Positions 12,101-20,737 of a stretch of 41,602 nt of DNA are shown here, one piece after another. This DNA is from Brachionus plicatilis. Its lineage: Eukaryota > Rotifera > Eurotatoria > Ploima > Brachionidae. Every line of letters begins with the position of its first letter. The stretch's first letter is position 1. The notes under the pieces are model-generated. The model saw only the letters and a list, made by a program, of their open reading frames with translations. It was not told the origin of the DNA and did no database searches. Made by a program: the position numbers and the translations under genes. The stretch covers positions 529,339 through 570,940 of the forward strand of contig QEOQ01000690.1 in assembly GCA_010279815.1 (NCBI GenBank), written 5' to 3'.

Positions 12101-15100
12101 GAAATTTGGTGAAAATATCATTGAATATTCAAGGGACTTTCGCTTTTATATTACCACCAAGTTAAGAAATCCGCACTATTTGCCAGAAGTGTCTGTCAAA
12201 GTAACACTATTGAACTTTATGATTACACCACTAGGCCTGCAAGATCAATTGTTGAGCTTGGTAGCGGCAAAAGAAAAGCCTGAATTGGAAGAAGTTAAAA
12301 ATCAATTGATTGTAGAGTCTGCAGAGAATAAGAAGCAATTGAAAAATATTGAGGACAAAATTTTGGAAGTTTTGTCATCGTCCGAGGGAAATATTCTGGA
12401 AGATGAAACGGCAATTCAGGTTTTGTCATCATCAAAGGTTTTAAGTGAGGAAATTTCGGCTAAACAGGCTATTGCTGAAGAAACTCAAAAGGAAATTGAA
12501 GAAACTCGACTTGGTTATTTGCCAGTTGCCGAACACTCGTCAATTTTGTTCTTTTGTATCAGTGATTTGGCCAATATTGATCCCATGTACCAATATTCGC
12601 TCAATTGGTTTATCAATCTTTATTCGAATTCAATTAGCAACAGCCAAAAATCAAATGATTTAAAAGAAAGAATTAATTTTTTGAATGATCACTTCACCAA
12701 TTCCATTTACAGAAATGTTTGTAGATCTCTATTCGAAAAAGATAAACTATTATTTTCTTTTATTTTGTGTGTTCAATTGTCCAAAGCAAAGTAAGTACAA
12801 TTTTTTTTTTTTTATTATTTTTTTTCTGAGTATAAATTTAGATAAAAAATGTTTGAGATAAAAATTTAAAAATTCAATGGTCAGATTTAATTATTAATGA
12901 AATGAGTTTATTTCAATATGATTTAATTTTTTGTGTTTGAATTACAAAATGTATCCAATTGTTGTCAAATATTTTTTTCGGTTTCAAGTAAAAAAATTAT
13001 TTTAAGTTTAAAGTTGCAAATTAAACTCTTTAGTGAAATAGAATGAGTTGGATTTTTATTTGGAAATTTGAAAAAAATATTGAAAATTCTTTTTTTAACT
13101 TTTAAATAATTTATTTATTCATTTATTTATCTGTACCGAGCTAATGCTCCTTCTGAATAAATTTATATGAAAAAAAATAAAGTTAAATTAGACAAAAAAA
13201 TAAAAATAAAGAATTGAAGCTGATAATTTTTTTGTTTTTTTTTATTTGAAGGAGCTTTTTTTTTTCGGTAATGAAGTGACCTGACATTACCCTTTCAACA
13301 ATCCAAAATACCGATATGCACTCTCTACTTAAATCTTTGCCTTTAAAGATTAATAATTAAAATTAAAGAAAATTAAAATTGATTTATCACCCTTCAAGTG
13401 TTTGACTTTGAGAAATATAGATTCATCAGTTTCGCAAATTTTATCTTCTTCGTCCAAATTTAAATTTTTTATCTAATTTTTTTTTTCTATCTTATTTTTT
13501 AATATTTATTTATCAATTGAATTATTATTTTTTTAATATTTCATTTAGTTTTTTTCTAAATAGATGAAAAAATATCAAAATAAGTGAACAATTCTAATAG
13601 TTCAATGTAAACTTTTAGGTAAACTAATACAAAACTTGAGAACAAGAATTGTTCCAGTAATAGATGAACTATAGTTTTTTAACTGACTAGATCCGAAATT
13701 TTTTTTTTTTTTTTTCTAAATTTTGACTTGAGTGATAATTGAAGTTCGTTTGGTGCATTTTAACAAAAACTCACTTTATAAAAAATGGAAAACAAAGCGC
13801 AGATAGTTGATTAAACTATAAATATTATTTTAAGGATCATCATATCACCAATCTTAAGTCAAAATTTATGGAAAAAAAAAGTTTTTCATTCTTGCAATAT
13901 TTAAATTATATTTTTATTTTATATTGAAAAAATTATTTGAAACATCGCATTTTTTCAATTTTATTTCAACATTGGATACATTTTGTAATTCAAACATAAA
14001 AAATTAAACCATAAGTATCCAGAAATTATGCGACCAACTTTATTCAAAACTTGGCTACTCTAAAAAGATTTTTTTTCAAAAAATATTAAAGATAAATAAT
14101 CTGTCTATAAATAAATGTCAAATCTCTTGCATTTGTATAATTCCAATTTTAGGTTCAAACTTATCAAAAAAATTTTAATTAAAAATGGTTATGAAATATC
14201 GAATTAATTCATTGTTTTTATTTACAAATTCGAAAAATATTTTTTTTAGTGTAGCGTCGAACCTAATAGGCCAAATCAATCATATTCAGTCAAAAAAAAT
14301 AGTTATTAATAATAAAATCTGTGATAGGTAGGGTAAAATTAAATCAATAATCATGATCAAAAATTATTTAAAACAAATCAATTTTTTATTATAAAATTGA
14401 ATTTTTAAGTTAAGCAATCATTGCTAACTTAATTTTTTCTGCCTTCAAAACTCTTTAAAAAAAGCATTTTATTCGGTATTAGTTTGCTTAACATAAAAAT
14501 ATGTCTTTGCTTTCAATTTTTTAATAAAAAATTAATATTTTATTAAATACTAATATTTAATCATGATTTTTAAAATTTGATAATTAAATAATCTTCAAAT
14601 ATACACATACTTTAAGGGTTTATATTTTTGAGATTAATAAAGATAATATCTTTTTGGATATTAAAACTCATTTTTTGGTTGTTAAGCAGTCAAAATGTCA
14701 AGCAATTTTTTTGTTGTTGAAATTTAAGGATTAAAAAAAATTTAAAAAAATTAATCCTACAAATTGCTAATCATCAAAAATTCAAAATGAAATAAAAAAA
14801 ACAAAGATTATATTAACTTTATCACAAATATAGGACCATAGTAAACTATAACCACAAAAATAGTAAATTAAACCACAATAATAGTAAATTATGATTTAAT
14901 AAAACAACCACAAATTAAATTTTCAATCACACATTCAGCTCTTTTCCACTGATCTAGTTAAAATACCAATAATTTCTATTTTAAACCATATTTTGATTGC
15001 TATAACCATATATTTAAATAAAATAACATCAAAAGAAGTATAAAAAATAACATAATAAAATTACAATTGCTGAAATTTATTCAAACCAGAGTTGTTTTAA

Positions 15101-18100
15101 AGTCATTAAGTCAAAGTCAAATCAAGTCTTGAAATTTTTGTTTTAAAAAGTCTTAAAATTCATGTAAATAACTACATGGAACGAAAAAAAAATTCAATCA
15201 ATTTTGAATTAAAACTAGCCTGAAACTTACTCATTTTAGAAAGACGATAAAATAAACAATTTATTATTTTAGAGGATTAAAAATTTATTTTAATGATAAA
15301 AGATTCGGAAATTTCAAGAAATGTAAAATTTGTGACACATAAATGATAAAAAAATAATTTTTTGTTTGAATAAATGTAAGCAAAAATTTTTTATTTTGTT
15401 ATTTTTTTACTTCTTTTGAAATTTTTTTATTTAAATTTATGGTTATTGTAATTAAAATATGGTTTAAATAAAAATTATTGGTAATATTACTAGATTAGTG
15501 CAAAAAAAACTTAATGTGTGATTGGAAATTTAATTTGTGATTACCATTTTTATGGTATTTCTTACTATTTTTGTGAGGGCTGGTGTTAAGTATCTTTGTC
15601 TTGGTTTTTTGAAAAATTTTTTTTTTTTAAATATTTAGATGATTATTATTATGATGAGTTATTTCGAAGATGATTATTTACTTGTGAAAAATTTATAACA
15701 AACTTTTTTATTTTGATTATCTTGAAATTTTATTTGTAAAGACGAGAGAAAAATGCTCAAGTTGCCACCTATGATGACAGGTATTGTGCAAAAAAAAATC
15801 CTCAGCTTCAAAATTGCTCTTAAACTATTGCTTTTAGATTCCTTTTAGAATCAAAATAAAATTATAAAAAAACCTATCAAAACTCTATTGCTAAAGTGTT
15901 GATTTGTCATGATGGTCGACAATAATTACATGTAAATCTTCGTAATTTTACGCAAAAAAATAAATAAAATTACGAAAATTTACGCAAAATTACCGTCGAC
16001 CATCATGTCAAATCAATACTGAATTCTTAAAGATTTTTGCTAATTGTCTAATTCAAAAGGGGACAAATTGATGATAATGTCTGGCGATTTTTGCTTACTG
16101 GCGGTGTCGGCCTAGAAAATCCTTACGCCAATCCGGCGCCTCAATGGCTCACAGATAAATCATGGTCTGAAATTGTTCGCGCATCAACTACACTCAAAAA
16201 TCTTAAGGGAATTCATGACCGTAAACAAAAAAAAAAACTAAAAATAATTTTTTTATTAAAAAAAATAAACTTTAATTTTAAGATGTTAGTAAAAATATTG
16301 ATAAATGGAAACAAATCTACGACTCTACGTCACCACATGAACAAGCCTATCCAGATCAATGGAGCAAATTGGTCGACCTGGACCAGCTAGTTGTGCTAAG
16401 ATGCTTCCGTCCTGACAAAATGGTTCCAGCTGTCCAAGAATACATCATCAAAAATCTCGGCTCCAACTATGTCGAGCCTCCTCCATTCGATCTAGCGGGC
16501 TCTTATTCGGACTCAAATTGCTGTATTCCGCTCATATTCGTGCTGAGTCCCGGAGCTGATCCAATGGCTGGCTTGCTTAAGTTTGGCGAAGACATGGCCT
16601 ACACAGGCGACAAAATTCAGACTATTTCTCTTGGTCAGGGCCAAGGGCCCATTGCAATCAACATGATAAACGCTGCCTTAAAAGACGGAAGTTGGGTGGT
16701 GCTTCAAAATTGTCATTTGGCGCCGTCCTGGATGTCCAAGTTGGAAAAAATCTGCGAAGAAGTCATCATACCAGAGAACACGCATGAAAATTTTAGACTT
16801 TGGCTGACCAGCTATCCATCGGAAAGCTTTCCGGTGACAATCCTGCAAAATGGAGTTAAAATGACCAACGAAGCTCCCAAGGGCCTGAGATCAAATTTGA
16901 CCAGATCCTATCTGAATGATCCAATATCGGATGCCAATTTTTTCAACGACTGCAACAAGCCTCAAGAGTGGAGAAAGCTTTTGTTTGGCCTCTGCTTTTT
17001 CCACGCTCTGGTCCAAGAGAGACGAAAATTTGGCCCACTCGGATGGAACATACCCTACGAGTTTAATGAATCAGATTTGAGAATAAGCTTGAGGCAACTT
17101 CAAATGTTCCTGAATGAGTACGATGAACTTCCACTTGCCGCACTCACCTATCTCTTTGGTGAATGCAATTACGGTGGCAGAGTCACCGATGACAAAGACA
17201 GAAGGCTGCTCATGTCTCTTCTCTCCAAGTTTATAAACAAACAAGTGGTCATGGATGAAAATTATAAATTTTCCGAAAGTGGTTTGTACTTTGCACCAGC
17301 ATTTAGTGGCACCCAACAAGGCTATTTGGACTTTGTCAAATCTCTTCCTTTAAATCCTAGACCTGAAGTGTACGGTCTGCATGACAACGCGGACATCACC
17401 AAGGACAATCAAGAAACTAATCTGCTATTTGGCAGCATTTTGTCAACTTTGCCAAGACAGTCGTCATCAGGAAGCGGGGCCAACTCATCCCAGATAATAG
17501 AGGAACTAGCTGCGGACATTTTGTCCAAACTTCCGCCTGATTTCAATCTAGAAATAATCATTAACAAGTATCCTGTCATTTACACTGAGTCAATGAACAC
17601 AGTCCTCAGACAAGAACTGATCCGCTATAATCGTTTGACTTCAGTAGTGAGAAGGTCTCTGGTTGATCTGCGCAAAGCGATCAAAGGTTTAGTGGTAATG
17701 TCCTCCGAATTGGAGGAAGTGTTCAATAGTATGCTTAATGGAAAGGTGCCTAATATGTGGGCGTCCAAATCTTACCCGTCGCTGAAGCCTCTGGGAAGCT
17801 ATCTCACAGATTTGATAGTGAGACTGAAATTTTTTCAGACTTGGATTGAAGAGGGACCCCCCATTGTTTTTTGGCTGAGCGGGTTTTACTTTACGCAGTC
17901 TTTTTTGACAGGTGTTTCTCAGAATTATGCCAGAAAGTACAAGATACCAATTGATCAGCTGGGATTTAAGTTTGAGTTTTTGAAAGAGAATGAGGCTGAT
18001 TTGGCAAAACCAGAAGATGGTGCCTATGTCAAGGGTCTTTTTATTGAAGGAGCCAAATGGGACATGTCTAGGATGTATCTTGGCGAGTCACAGCCCAAAA

Positions 18101-18330
18101 TTTTGTTCGATTCGCTGCCAATTATTCTATTGAAGCCCGAACAACAGGATCTTATCAGCAAGGAAGCATCGTATACTTGTCCTGTTTATAAAACAAGTGC
18201 CAGACGAGGAGTCTTGTCAACAACAGGTCACTCGACCAATTTTGTTCTTTATATTGAAATACCATCGGATAAAGAGGAAAGCCACTGGATAAACAGAGGC
18301 GTCGCAGCTTTGTGTCAATTAGATGATTAA
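182..18330 (+). CDS. Axonemal dynein heavy chain, inner arm (DNAH3/DNAH7/DNAH12 type), 3' part of gene, five exons
   Basis: This encodes the motor of an axonemal inner-arm dynein, an ATP-driven minus-end microtubule motor that bends cilia and flagella. Joining 182-3102, 7307-8100, 11470-12790, 16060-16220 and 16283-18330 gives 7245 nt, or 2414 residues plus TAA. Every junction is GT-AG and keeps the frame. Residue 1 here is already in AAA2. In order the protein has AAA2 (P-loop GPFMGGKS, residues 15-22), AAA3 (GPTGTGKS, 368-375; Walker B about 431-436), AAA4 (GIGGSGRQS, 730-738), the stalk with microtubule-binding domain (about 960-1270), AAA5, AAA6 and the C-terminal domain ending CQLDD. Full-length members have about 4000 residues, so roughly 1600 N-terminal residues (tail, linker, AAA1) lie to the left. 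Similarity recalled from vertebrate proteins is best to the single-headed DNAH3/7/12 group; the exact orthologue is not resolved. No internal stop or frameshift is present. Confidence 0.97.
3541..3583. repeat. Perfect 19-bp stem hairpin inside R1 copy A
   Basis: Arms AGGTTTTGTGAACTATTAG and CTAATAGTTCACAAAACCT are exact reverse complements around a 5-nt loop. Copy B has only a decayed form of it, and copy C has a wider-spaced version (about 37725-37850), so the hairpin belongs to the repeat family and not to the dynein gene. Confidence 0.85.
3829..4616 (-). mobile_element. 5'-truncated CR1/Jockey-like LINE fragment (RT C-terminal part)
   Basis: On the minus strand the open frame covers the segment after the RT catalytic core of a non-LTR retrotransposon: [20 protein letters not shown], then the typical [30 protein letters not shown] and [10 protein letters not shown] stop follows at 4005-4003, but the expected continuation ([14 protein letters not shown]) is read in the next frame, so a frameshift marks decay. 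The element ends at a (CTA)n-like tail (3830-3845 on the plus strand, TAGTAGTAG). Its 5' end is cut abruptly at 4616. It sits inside repeat family R1 with ATAT at both junctions, a possible 4-bp target duplication. Endonuclease and the catalytic RT motifs are absent, so it cannot move by itself. Confidence 0.85.
4794..5306. mobile_element. TA-flanked MITE with ~125-bp terminal inverted repeats
   Basis: The left arm (4794-4918) and right arm (about 5183-5306) are near-perfect reverse complements, beginning CCGTAARCCTTTGCC at each outer end and each bounded by TA. TA target duplication and long arms around a coding-free centre fit a Tc1/mariner-type MITE of about 0.5 kb. The high identity of the arms suggests recent insertion or folding-driven conservation. 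No transposase is present. Confidence 0.85.
5530..5757 (-). pseudogene. Isolated WD40-repeat fragment, antisense to the dynein gene
   Basis: A 75-codon open frame on the minus strand contains one recognisable WD40 blade: [20 protein letters not shown], followed by [14 protein letters not shown], where the classical GH is RH and the WD is IW. After this the frame becomes lysine-rich low complexity ([10 protein letters not shown]). A WD40 protein needs several blades, and no further blades or splice sites are seen nearby. This looks like a captured or retro-copied gene fragment lying in a dynein intron, not a functional gene. Confidence 0.6.
5885..6003 (-). repeat. Dispersed repeat ending AGAGTTGTTTAAAAGTC
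   Basis: The reverse strand reads GAGAGTTGTTTAAAAGTC followed by several AAGTC/GACTT words. Related copies with the same AGAGTTGTTTAAAAG start are at 3230, 15086, 28229 and 30496, and AAGTC-rich bodies without the start occur at 4690-4735, 10680-10735 and 27365-27455. The family appears to be short, non-coding and polymorphic. I cannot assign it to a known class. Confidence 0.45.
6031..6094. repeat. GC-richer hairpin (AGCTGGAACGGCAA stem)
   Basis: AGCTGGAACGGCAA at 6031-6044 pairs with TTGCCGTTCC plus AGCT at 6077-6094 around a loop containing CACCAGTCAGGATCACGGCC. It stands out from the AT-rich surroundings. I do not recognise an RNA family; it could be the end of a small foldback element or a structured RNA. 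Confidence 0.5.
6819..7142. mobile_element. Short inverted-repeat element with tandem CTGTACTTT words
   Basis: The left end (GACAATGAAA at 6819) and right end (TTTCATTGTC ending 7142) are inverted, and the arms continue through CCTTTCTGTA and GTACTTTTTC on the left and their complements near 7087-7115. Inside the left half is a short tandem run of CTGTACTTT-like 9-mers (6904-6935). No coding sequence. It resembles a MITE of about 0.32 kb. Confidence 0.55.
7307..8100 (+). CDS. Dynein exon: stalk coiled coil 1, microtubule-binding domain, start of coiled coil 2
   Basis: This 794-nt exon begins with the third base of a split Arg codon (RYTNGLEKL), and its final base is the first base of the next split codon, before the donor GTAAAA at 8101. 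The first about 85 residues are heptad-like and Glu/Lys-rich (stalk helix CC1). The microtubule-binding domain follows (roughly joined residues 1061-1186), with the conserved [28 protein letters not shown] and INYDKDNI stretches, then helix CC2 ([20 protein letters not shown]). Reading through the donor gives only AT-rich nonsense and a stop, which supports the splice site. Confidence 0.95.
8190..8250 (-). repeat. LINE 3'-tail-like TTTA run with adjoining hairpin
   Basis: A run of TTTA units on the plus strand (TAAA on the minus) is followed by CGCCAGATTTGGCG at 8233-8246, a 5-bp stem. The same layout, with different stem bases, marks the 3' ends of recognisable LINEs at 20748-20789 and 28060-28103, so this is probably a LINE tail remnant without coding sequence. 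Confidence 0.45.
8345..9655. mobile_element. ~1.3-kb inverted-repeat element, interrupted by a MITE
   Basis: The left arm (about 8345-8508 continuing at 8836-8870) is the reverse complement of about 9445-9655: GGTATGTTCTATAGTG matches the complement of CACAATAGAACATACC, and TGTTTCAAACAAAGATTATT matches the complement of 9465-9485. Arms are over 200 bp each. The interior is AT-rich and non-coding. The left arm is split by the MITE at 8509-8827, while the right arm is intact and gives the pre-insertion sequence. Confidence 0.8.
8509..8827. mobile_element. Nested 319-bp MITE with 8-bp target duplication (hAT-like)
   Basis: Nearly palindromic over its length: arms of about 140 bp starting GGCAAAG at the left and ending TTTTGCC at the right. 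It is flanked by TAAATTTA on both sides (8501-8508 and 8828-8835). The opposite, uninterrupted arm of the host element carries a single related octamer (TCAACTTA) at the same place. An 8-bp duplication is typical of hAT and P superfamilies; with no transposase this stays an inference. Confidence 0.82.
11470..12790 (+). CDS. Dynein exon: end of stalk, AAA5, start of AAA6
   Basis: This 1321-nt exon begins CA ATG after TTTTAG and ends GCA AA before GTAAGT at 12791 (phase 2). It completes coiled coil 2 ([18 protein letters not shown]) and the strut entry [10 protein letters not shown]. It then encodes AAA5 with [44 protein letters not shown] and [12 protein letters not shown], and the linker into AAA6 with the highly conserved [36 protein letters not shown] and [16 protein letters not shown]. 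Codons are mostly A/T-ending, unlike the first exon. Confidence 0.96.
12921..14010. mobile_element. Repeat family R1, copy B (complete, TIRs)
   Basis: Terminal inverted repeats: the left end (12921, GATTTAATTTTTTGTGTTTG) is the reverse complement of the right end (about 13935-14010, ending AAAAAATTAAACC), extending about 75 bp with an interruption in the left arm. The body matches copy A in intron 1 closely and copy C at 37293-38234 more distantly. It also includes a LINE tail (TTTATTTATTC then GAGCTAATGCTC at 13138-13149) that appears in copy C too, so the tail was probably captured before the copies dispersed. Clear target duplications are not visible. There is no transposase. Confidence 0.8.
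14851..15577. mobile_element. ~0.73-kb inverted-repeat element with ~230-bp arms
   Basis: The left arm starts ACCACAAAAATAGTAA and includes TTTTCAATCACACATT and ATACCAATAATTTCTATTTT. The right arm carries the complements of these (AATGTGTGATTGGAAA, TTATTGGTAATATTAC) and ends TTACTATTTTTGTGAG. The middle includes a copy of the AGAGTTGTTTTAAAGTC dispersed repeat (about 15086-15175), perhaps a later insertion. No coding sequence. Confidence 0.7.
15901..16014. repeat. Foldback with GATGGTCGAC arms before the splice acceptor
   Basis: Arms of about 50 bp: GATTTGTCATGATGGTCGAC at 15901 faces its near-exact complement ending at 16014, with CGTAATTTTACGC-type sequence in the stem. A related half-copy lies at 6500-6560 in intron 1 (ACGTAAATTTGCGTAATTTT and CTTGTCAAATCG). 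Its position just upstream of the acceptor would place a long RNA hairpin over the branch-point region. Confidence 0.75.
16060..16220 (+). CDS. Dynein exon: AAA6 (short exon)
   Basis: 161-nt exon encoding the AAA6 segment [20 protein letters not shown], then [18 protein letters not shown] and KNLKGIHD. It starts with the final base of a Lys codon after CAAAAG and ends with the first base of a His codon before GTAAAC. The first in-frame Met lies outside the exon, so only splicing explains this conserved block. Confidence 0.92.
16221..16282 (+). other. 62-bp dynein micro-intron
   Basis: GTAAAC ... TTTTAAG, 62 bp and almost purely A/T. Removing it joins GAC C to AT GTT AGT, giving [18 protein letters not shown], the expected AAA6 continuation. 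Reading through gives lysine/isoleucine-rich nonsense. Its size contrasts with the three neighbouring introns of more than 3 kb. Confidence 0.92.
16283..18330 (+). CDS. Dynein exon: AAA6 and C-terminal domain, terminal exon
   Basis: 2048-nt terminal exon ending TAA at 18328-18330. It carries AAA6 ([61 protein letters not shown]) and the C-terminal domain ([126 protein letters not shown]), ending [13 protein letters not shown]. Length and end match the family; no decay is seen. Confidence 0.97.
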
Positions 18331-18387
18331 AATTGAGTTTTATTTTATTTTATTTCCTTTTAGTTTTATAAATTATATTTTTTGTTA

Positions 18388-18393
18388 AATAAA
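18388..18393 (+). terminator. Poly(A) signal of the dynein gene
   Basis: AATAAA 58 nt after the stop codon, the first canonical hexamer downstream. The U-rich surroundings fit, but many such hexamers occur by chance in this AT-rich DNA. Confidence 0.55.
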
Positions 18394-18506
18394 ATTTAAA
18401 AATTTTAAACAAAACTAAATTTAGAAAATCAGGGCAAAGTTTCATTTTTGATCAAATTTCAATTTGCTCATTTTTAGTGATGGGAGTTTTCTCTTTAGTT
18501 TAGTTA

Positions 18507-18611
18507 ACTAAAATTTAGTCGACTAGTTTTAAGCCAACTAAAATTTAGCCAACTAGTTTTTAGTTAACTAATTTTTAGTCGACTTATTTTTAGTTGACTT
18601 ATTTTTAGTCG
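18507..18611. repeat. 15-bp tandem array, left arm (7 units)
   Basis: Seven consecutive 15-mers with no indels, differing mainly at the junction dinucleotides (CG, CA, TA, TG) and positions 4-5. Confidence 0.9.
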
Positions 18612-19069
18612 ACTAAACTAAAATGAGTAACTAAAGTCTAATTTTTAAAATCTATTTTTTTTTTTAGAAAATTTTTACTAAATAAAAGTTATAACTAAAG
18701 CAATTAGCATGATTTTTCTGTAGCAGAAACTCAAATAAATTAAAATATGAGTAAATTATCAATTAATGATTCTTTAAACCTTTGAATTTAATTGATTATA
18801 AATTATGGAATCAACAAATTAAAAAATGTTATTTTTATTTTATTAATCAACCAATAGAATAAATAAATAACATTAAATAAAGACTTAAATTAATAACATC
18901 TGGTTTTGTTACCTATCCTCGACTGACTTAACTTGAGACTTCTTCTTATAAACAAGTCTGTTTAATATCATACTAATCCCGAGTTATCTCACATCGCAAA
19001 TAACATCCCTTTTTTAATATTTTTTTGTACCCTTAGTCTAACTAATTCGACTAAACTAAGTTTTAGTCG

Positions 19070-19264
19070 ACTAAAAATAAGTTAACTAAAATTTAGCCAA
19101 CTAATTTTTAGTCGACTGGTTTTTAGTTTACTTATTTTTTGTTAACTAAATTTTAGTTAGCTAAAAACTAGTCGACTAAAAATTAGTCAACTAAAAACTA
19201 GTTGGCTAAATTTTAGTTAACTTATTTTTAGCCAACTAAAACTTAGTCGACTTAATTTTAGCCG
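19070..19264. repeat. 15-bp tandem array, right arm (13 units)
   Basis: Thirteen consecutive 15-mers without indels. Units occur in both apparent orientations because the motif is close to palindromic. Confidence 0.9.
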
Positions 19265-19754
19265 GCTAAACTAAATTAGTTAAGTTAAGACCCATTTTGC
19301 TAAAAAATTTTTTGAAAACTATGCGCATGTGCATTTACTTTGCTAATTTTGAATTTTCAAAAAAAAATTAGAAACGACAAAAAAACTATTTCGACTGACA
19401 AATAAATTTATTGATTGACTATTTAATAAATTTGTTCTGACAAAATTATCCTTATTTTACTGACAAAAAAGCTGTTTGTGGTGACAAAATAACAATTTCG
19501 ACTCACAAAAATATTTATTAAACATAATATTAAATATAAAATTACAAAGAAAATATAAAAAAAGTAATAGATAAGGAAAATAAAAAAATAGATAAAATTT
19601 AAAAAAACGACTTTATTTGTCTTTTAATTTTTCGTTGGCCTTCTTCGTTCTGCAGGCAAAATCACATTCAGTGCTTCGACAACTTGGTGGCTATATCTTT
19701 ATGGATTTAAAAAAGACGGCCATTAGGACCAGACAGTTTAACGATTTTTCTTTT

Positions 19755-20737
19755 TTATGTTACTGGTCCATCGGAAAGCGGCGGTATACAATTGCAGATC
19801 ACATTTGAAATCCGTGTAAAAATTTCACGATTGACGTAATCAGGATGTCTGTCTCTTGACCAGCGCCCAATAATGTCATTCTCTAGGATAGGTAAGAATG
19901 CACCAATATTGTGACGTTGTCTCATTTTCGACTCAAGCTTTATGGGCAAAATGAAAATAATTTTACATTTTTACATTTTCATATTTTTAGATTTTTGGTG
20001 CAATTTTTCAGAAAATAAAAAAATAACTTTTCCAAATTATTTTGTTAACAAAATTAAAAAAAAATCAAATAAAAAATTGCACAAAAAATCTAAAAATATG
20101 AAAATGCAAAAATGTAAAATTTTCCACATTTAGCCGCTTAACGATGAGATTTCACGATTCTAAAGCATTTTTAGTTGATGGCACACCATCGGCATAGCCT
20201 TCAAACCAGTTTTTTAATCTCGTAGTCCATTCGCGACAGAAAAGTCAATAAAATTATCGATTAGCTCAGATTTATGCGCACGCCACTTTGTAATGAAAAG
20301 TTGTAATGCAGCATCGAAAATCGCTTCAGATTCGCACAATTGAAGTAGCATGATGTCCTGTCTGATTGACTTCTTAATTGCTTTCTGGGCGTCAATGGCG
20401 AAACGATTCAGTTGCATGTCGACTTTGCGTATCACGTGAGCGAAACACATGACTCTCAACTCAAAAATGTCAACAAATGTGTCTTGAAACCCAATGGTGA
20501 TTGCGTCGGCACCATCAGCGATAACAATCTTGGGAGAAAATTCCAGTTGCATTACATCAAAAACAACCTTTTTCAATACAAACCTGAAGGCATGTCCTGT
20601 TTCGTTCGATGTAATGCAGATACCGTACGGGTGAAAATGCTTTCGTCGATCAGTAGTACCGATCATTATGATATGATCATTGATCATTATTATGAAAGCC
20701 TTGCCATATGAGCTTGTACGTAGCATCGACTGTTATA
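19755..20737 (-). pseudogene. MULE transposase remnant
   Basis: On the minus strand, TVDATYKLIWQGF (first catalytic Asp region) is followed, after a small rearrangement, by MIGTTDRRKHFHPYGICITS, then IADGADAITIGFQ (second Asp region) and MCFAHVIRK (the CxxH motif of MULE transposases). After a frameshift comes NWFEGYADGVPSTKNALES, the characteristic WFEG-GVPSTNNALE block, then a stop, the MITE, and IKLESKMRQRHNIGAFLPIL. The reading frame changes at least twice and is cut by insertions, so it is dead. The longest intact piece is 20726-20214. Confidence 0.82.
19944..20127. mobile_element. ~0.18-kb MITE inside the MULE transposase
   Basis: Nearly palindromic: the left arm (TTTTACATTTTTACATTTTC and ATTTTTAGATTTTTGGTGCA) is complementary to the right arm (TGCACAAAAAATCTAAAAAT and GAAAATGCAAAAATGTAAAA). 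It separates two parts of the MULE coding region that are contiguous in the protein family. Target duplications are not clear. Confidence 0.7.

Larger units (their letters stand above)
12791..16059 (+). other. Dynein intron 3 (3269 bp)
   Basis: Donor GTAAGT follows GCA AA; the acceptor is CAAAAG at 16054-16059 and the next base completes Lys, giving [16 protein letters not shown] across the junction. It contains repeat R1 copy B, a roughly 0.73-kb inverted-repeat element and a foldback only 45 bp before the acceptor. The stretch 14011-14850 is AT-rich with nothing recognised. Confidence 0.88.
18479..19292. mobile_element. Foldback element with 15-bp tandem arrays in both arms
   Basis: Outer ends are inverted (ATGGG at 18479, CCCAT at 19292). 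Inside each end lies a head-to-tail array of a 15-bp unit, consensus ACTAAWTTTTAGTYR: seven units in perfect register at 18507-18611 and thirteen at 19070-19264. The unit is itself nearly palindromic, so every boundary reads TAGTCGACTA, TAGTTAACTA or TAGCCAACTA. A non-coding AT-rich centre separates the arrays. The architecture recalls Drosophila Foldback-type elements; no transposase is present. Confidence 0.8.

Noticed and set aside
18507..19264. The 15-bp arrays as a CRISPR array
   Set aside because: Units are contiguous with no spacers, and the genome is eukaryotic.
20412..20711. Plus-strand 99-codon open frame
   Set aside because: It lies opposite the MULE transposase remnant, which carries the recognisable motifs.
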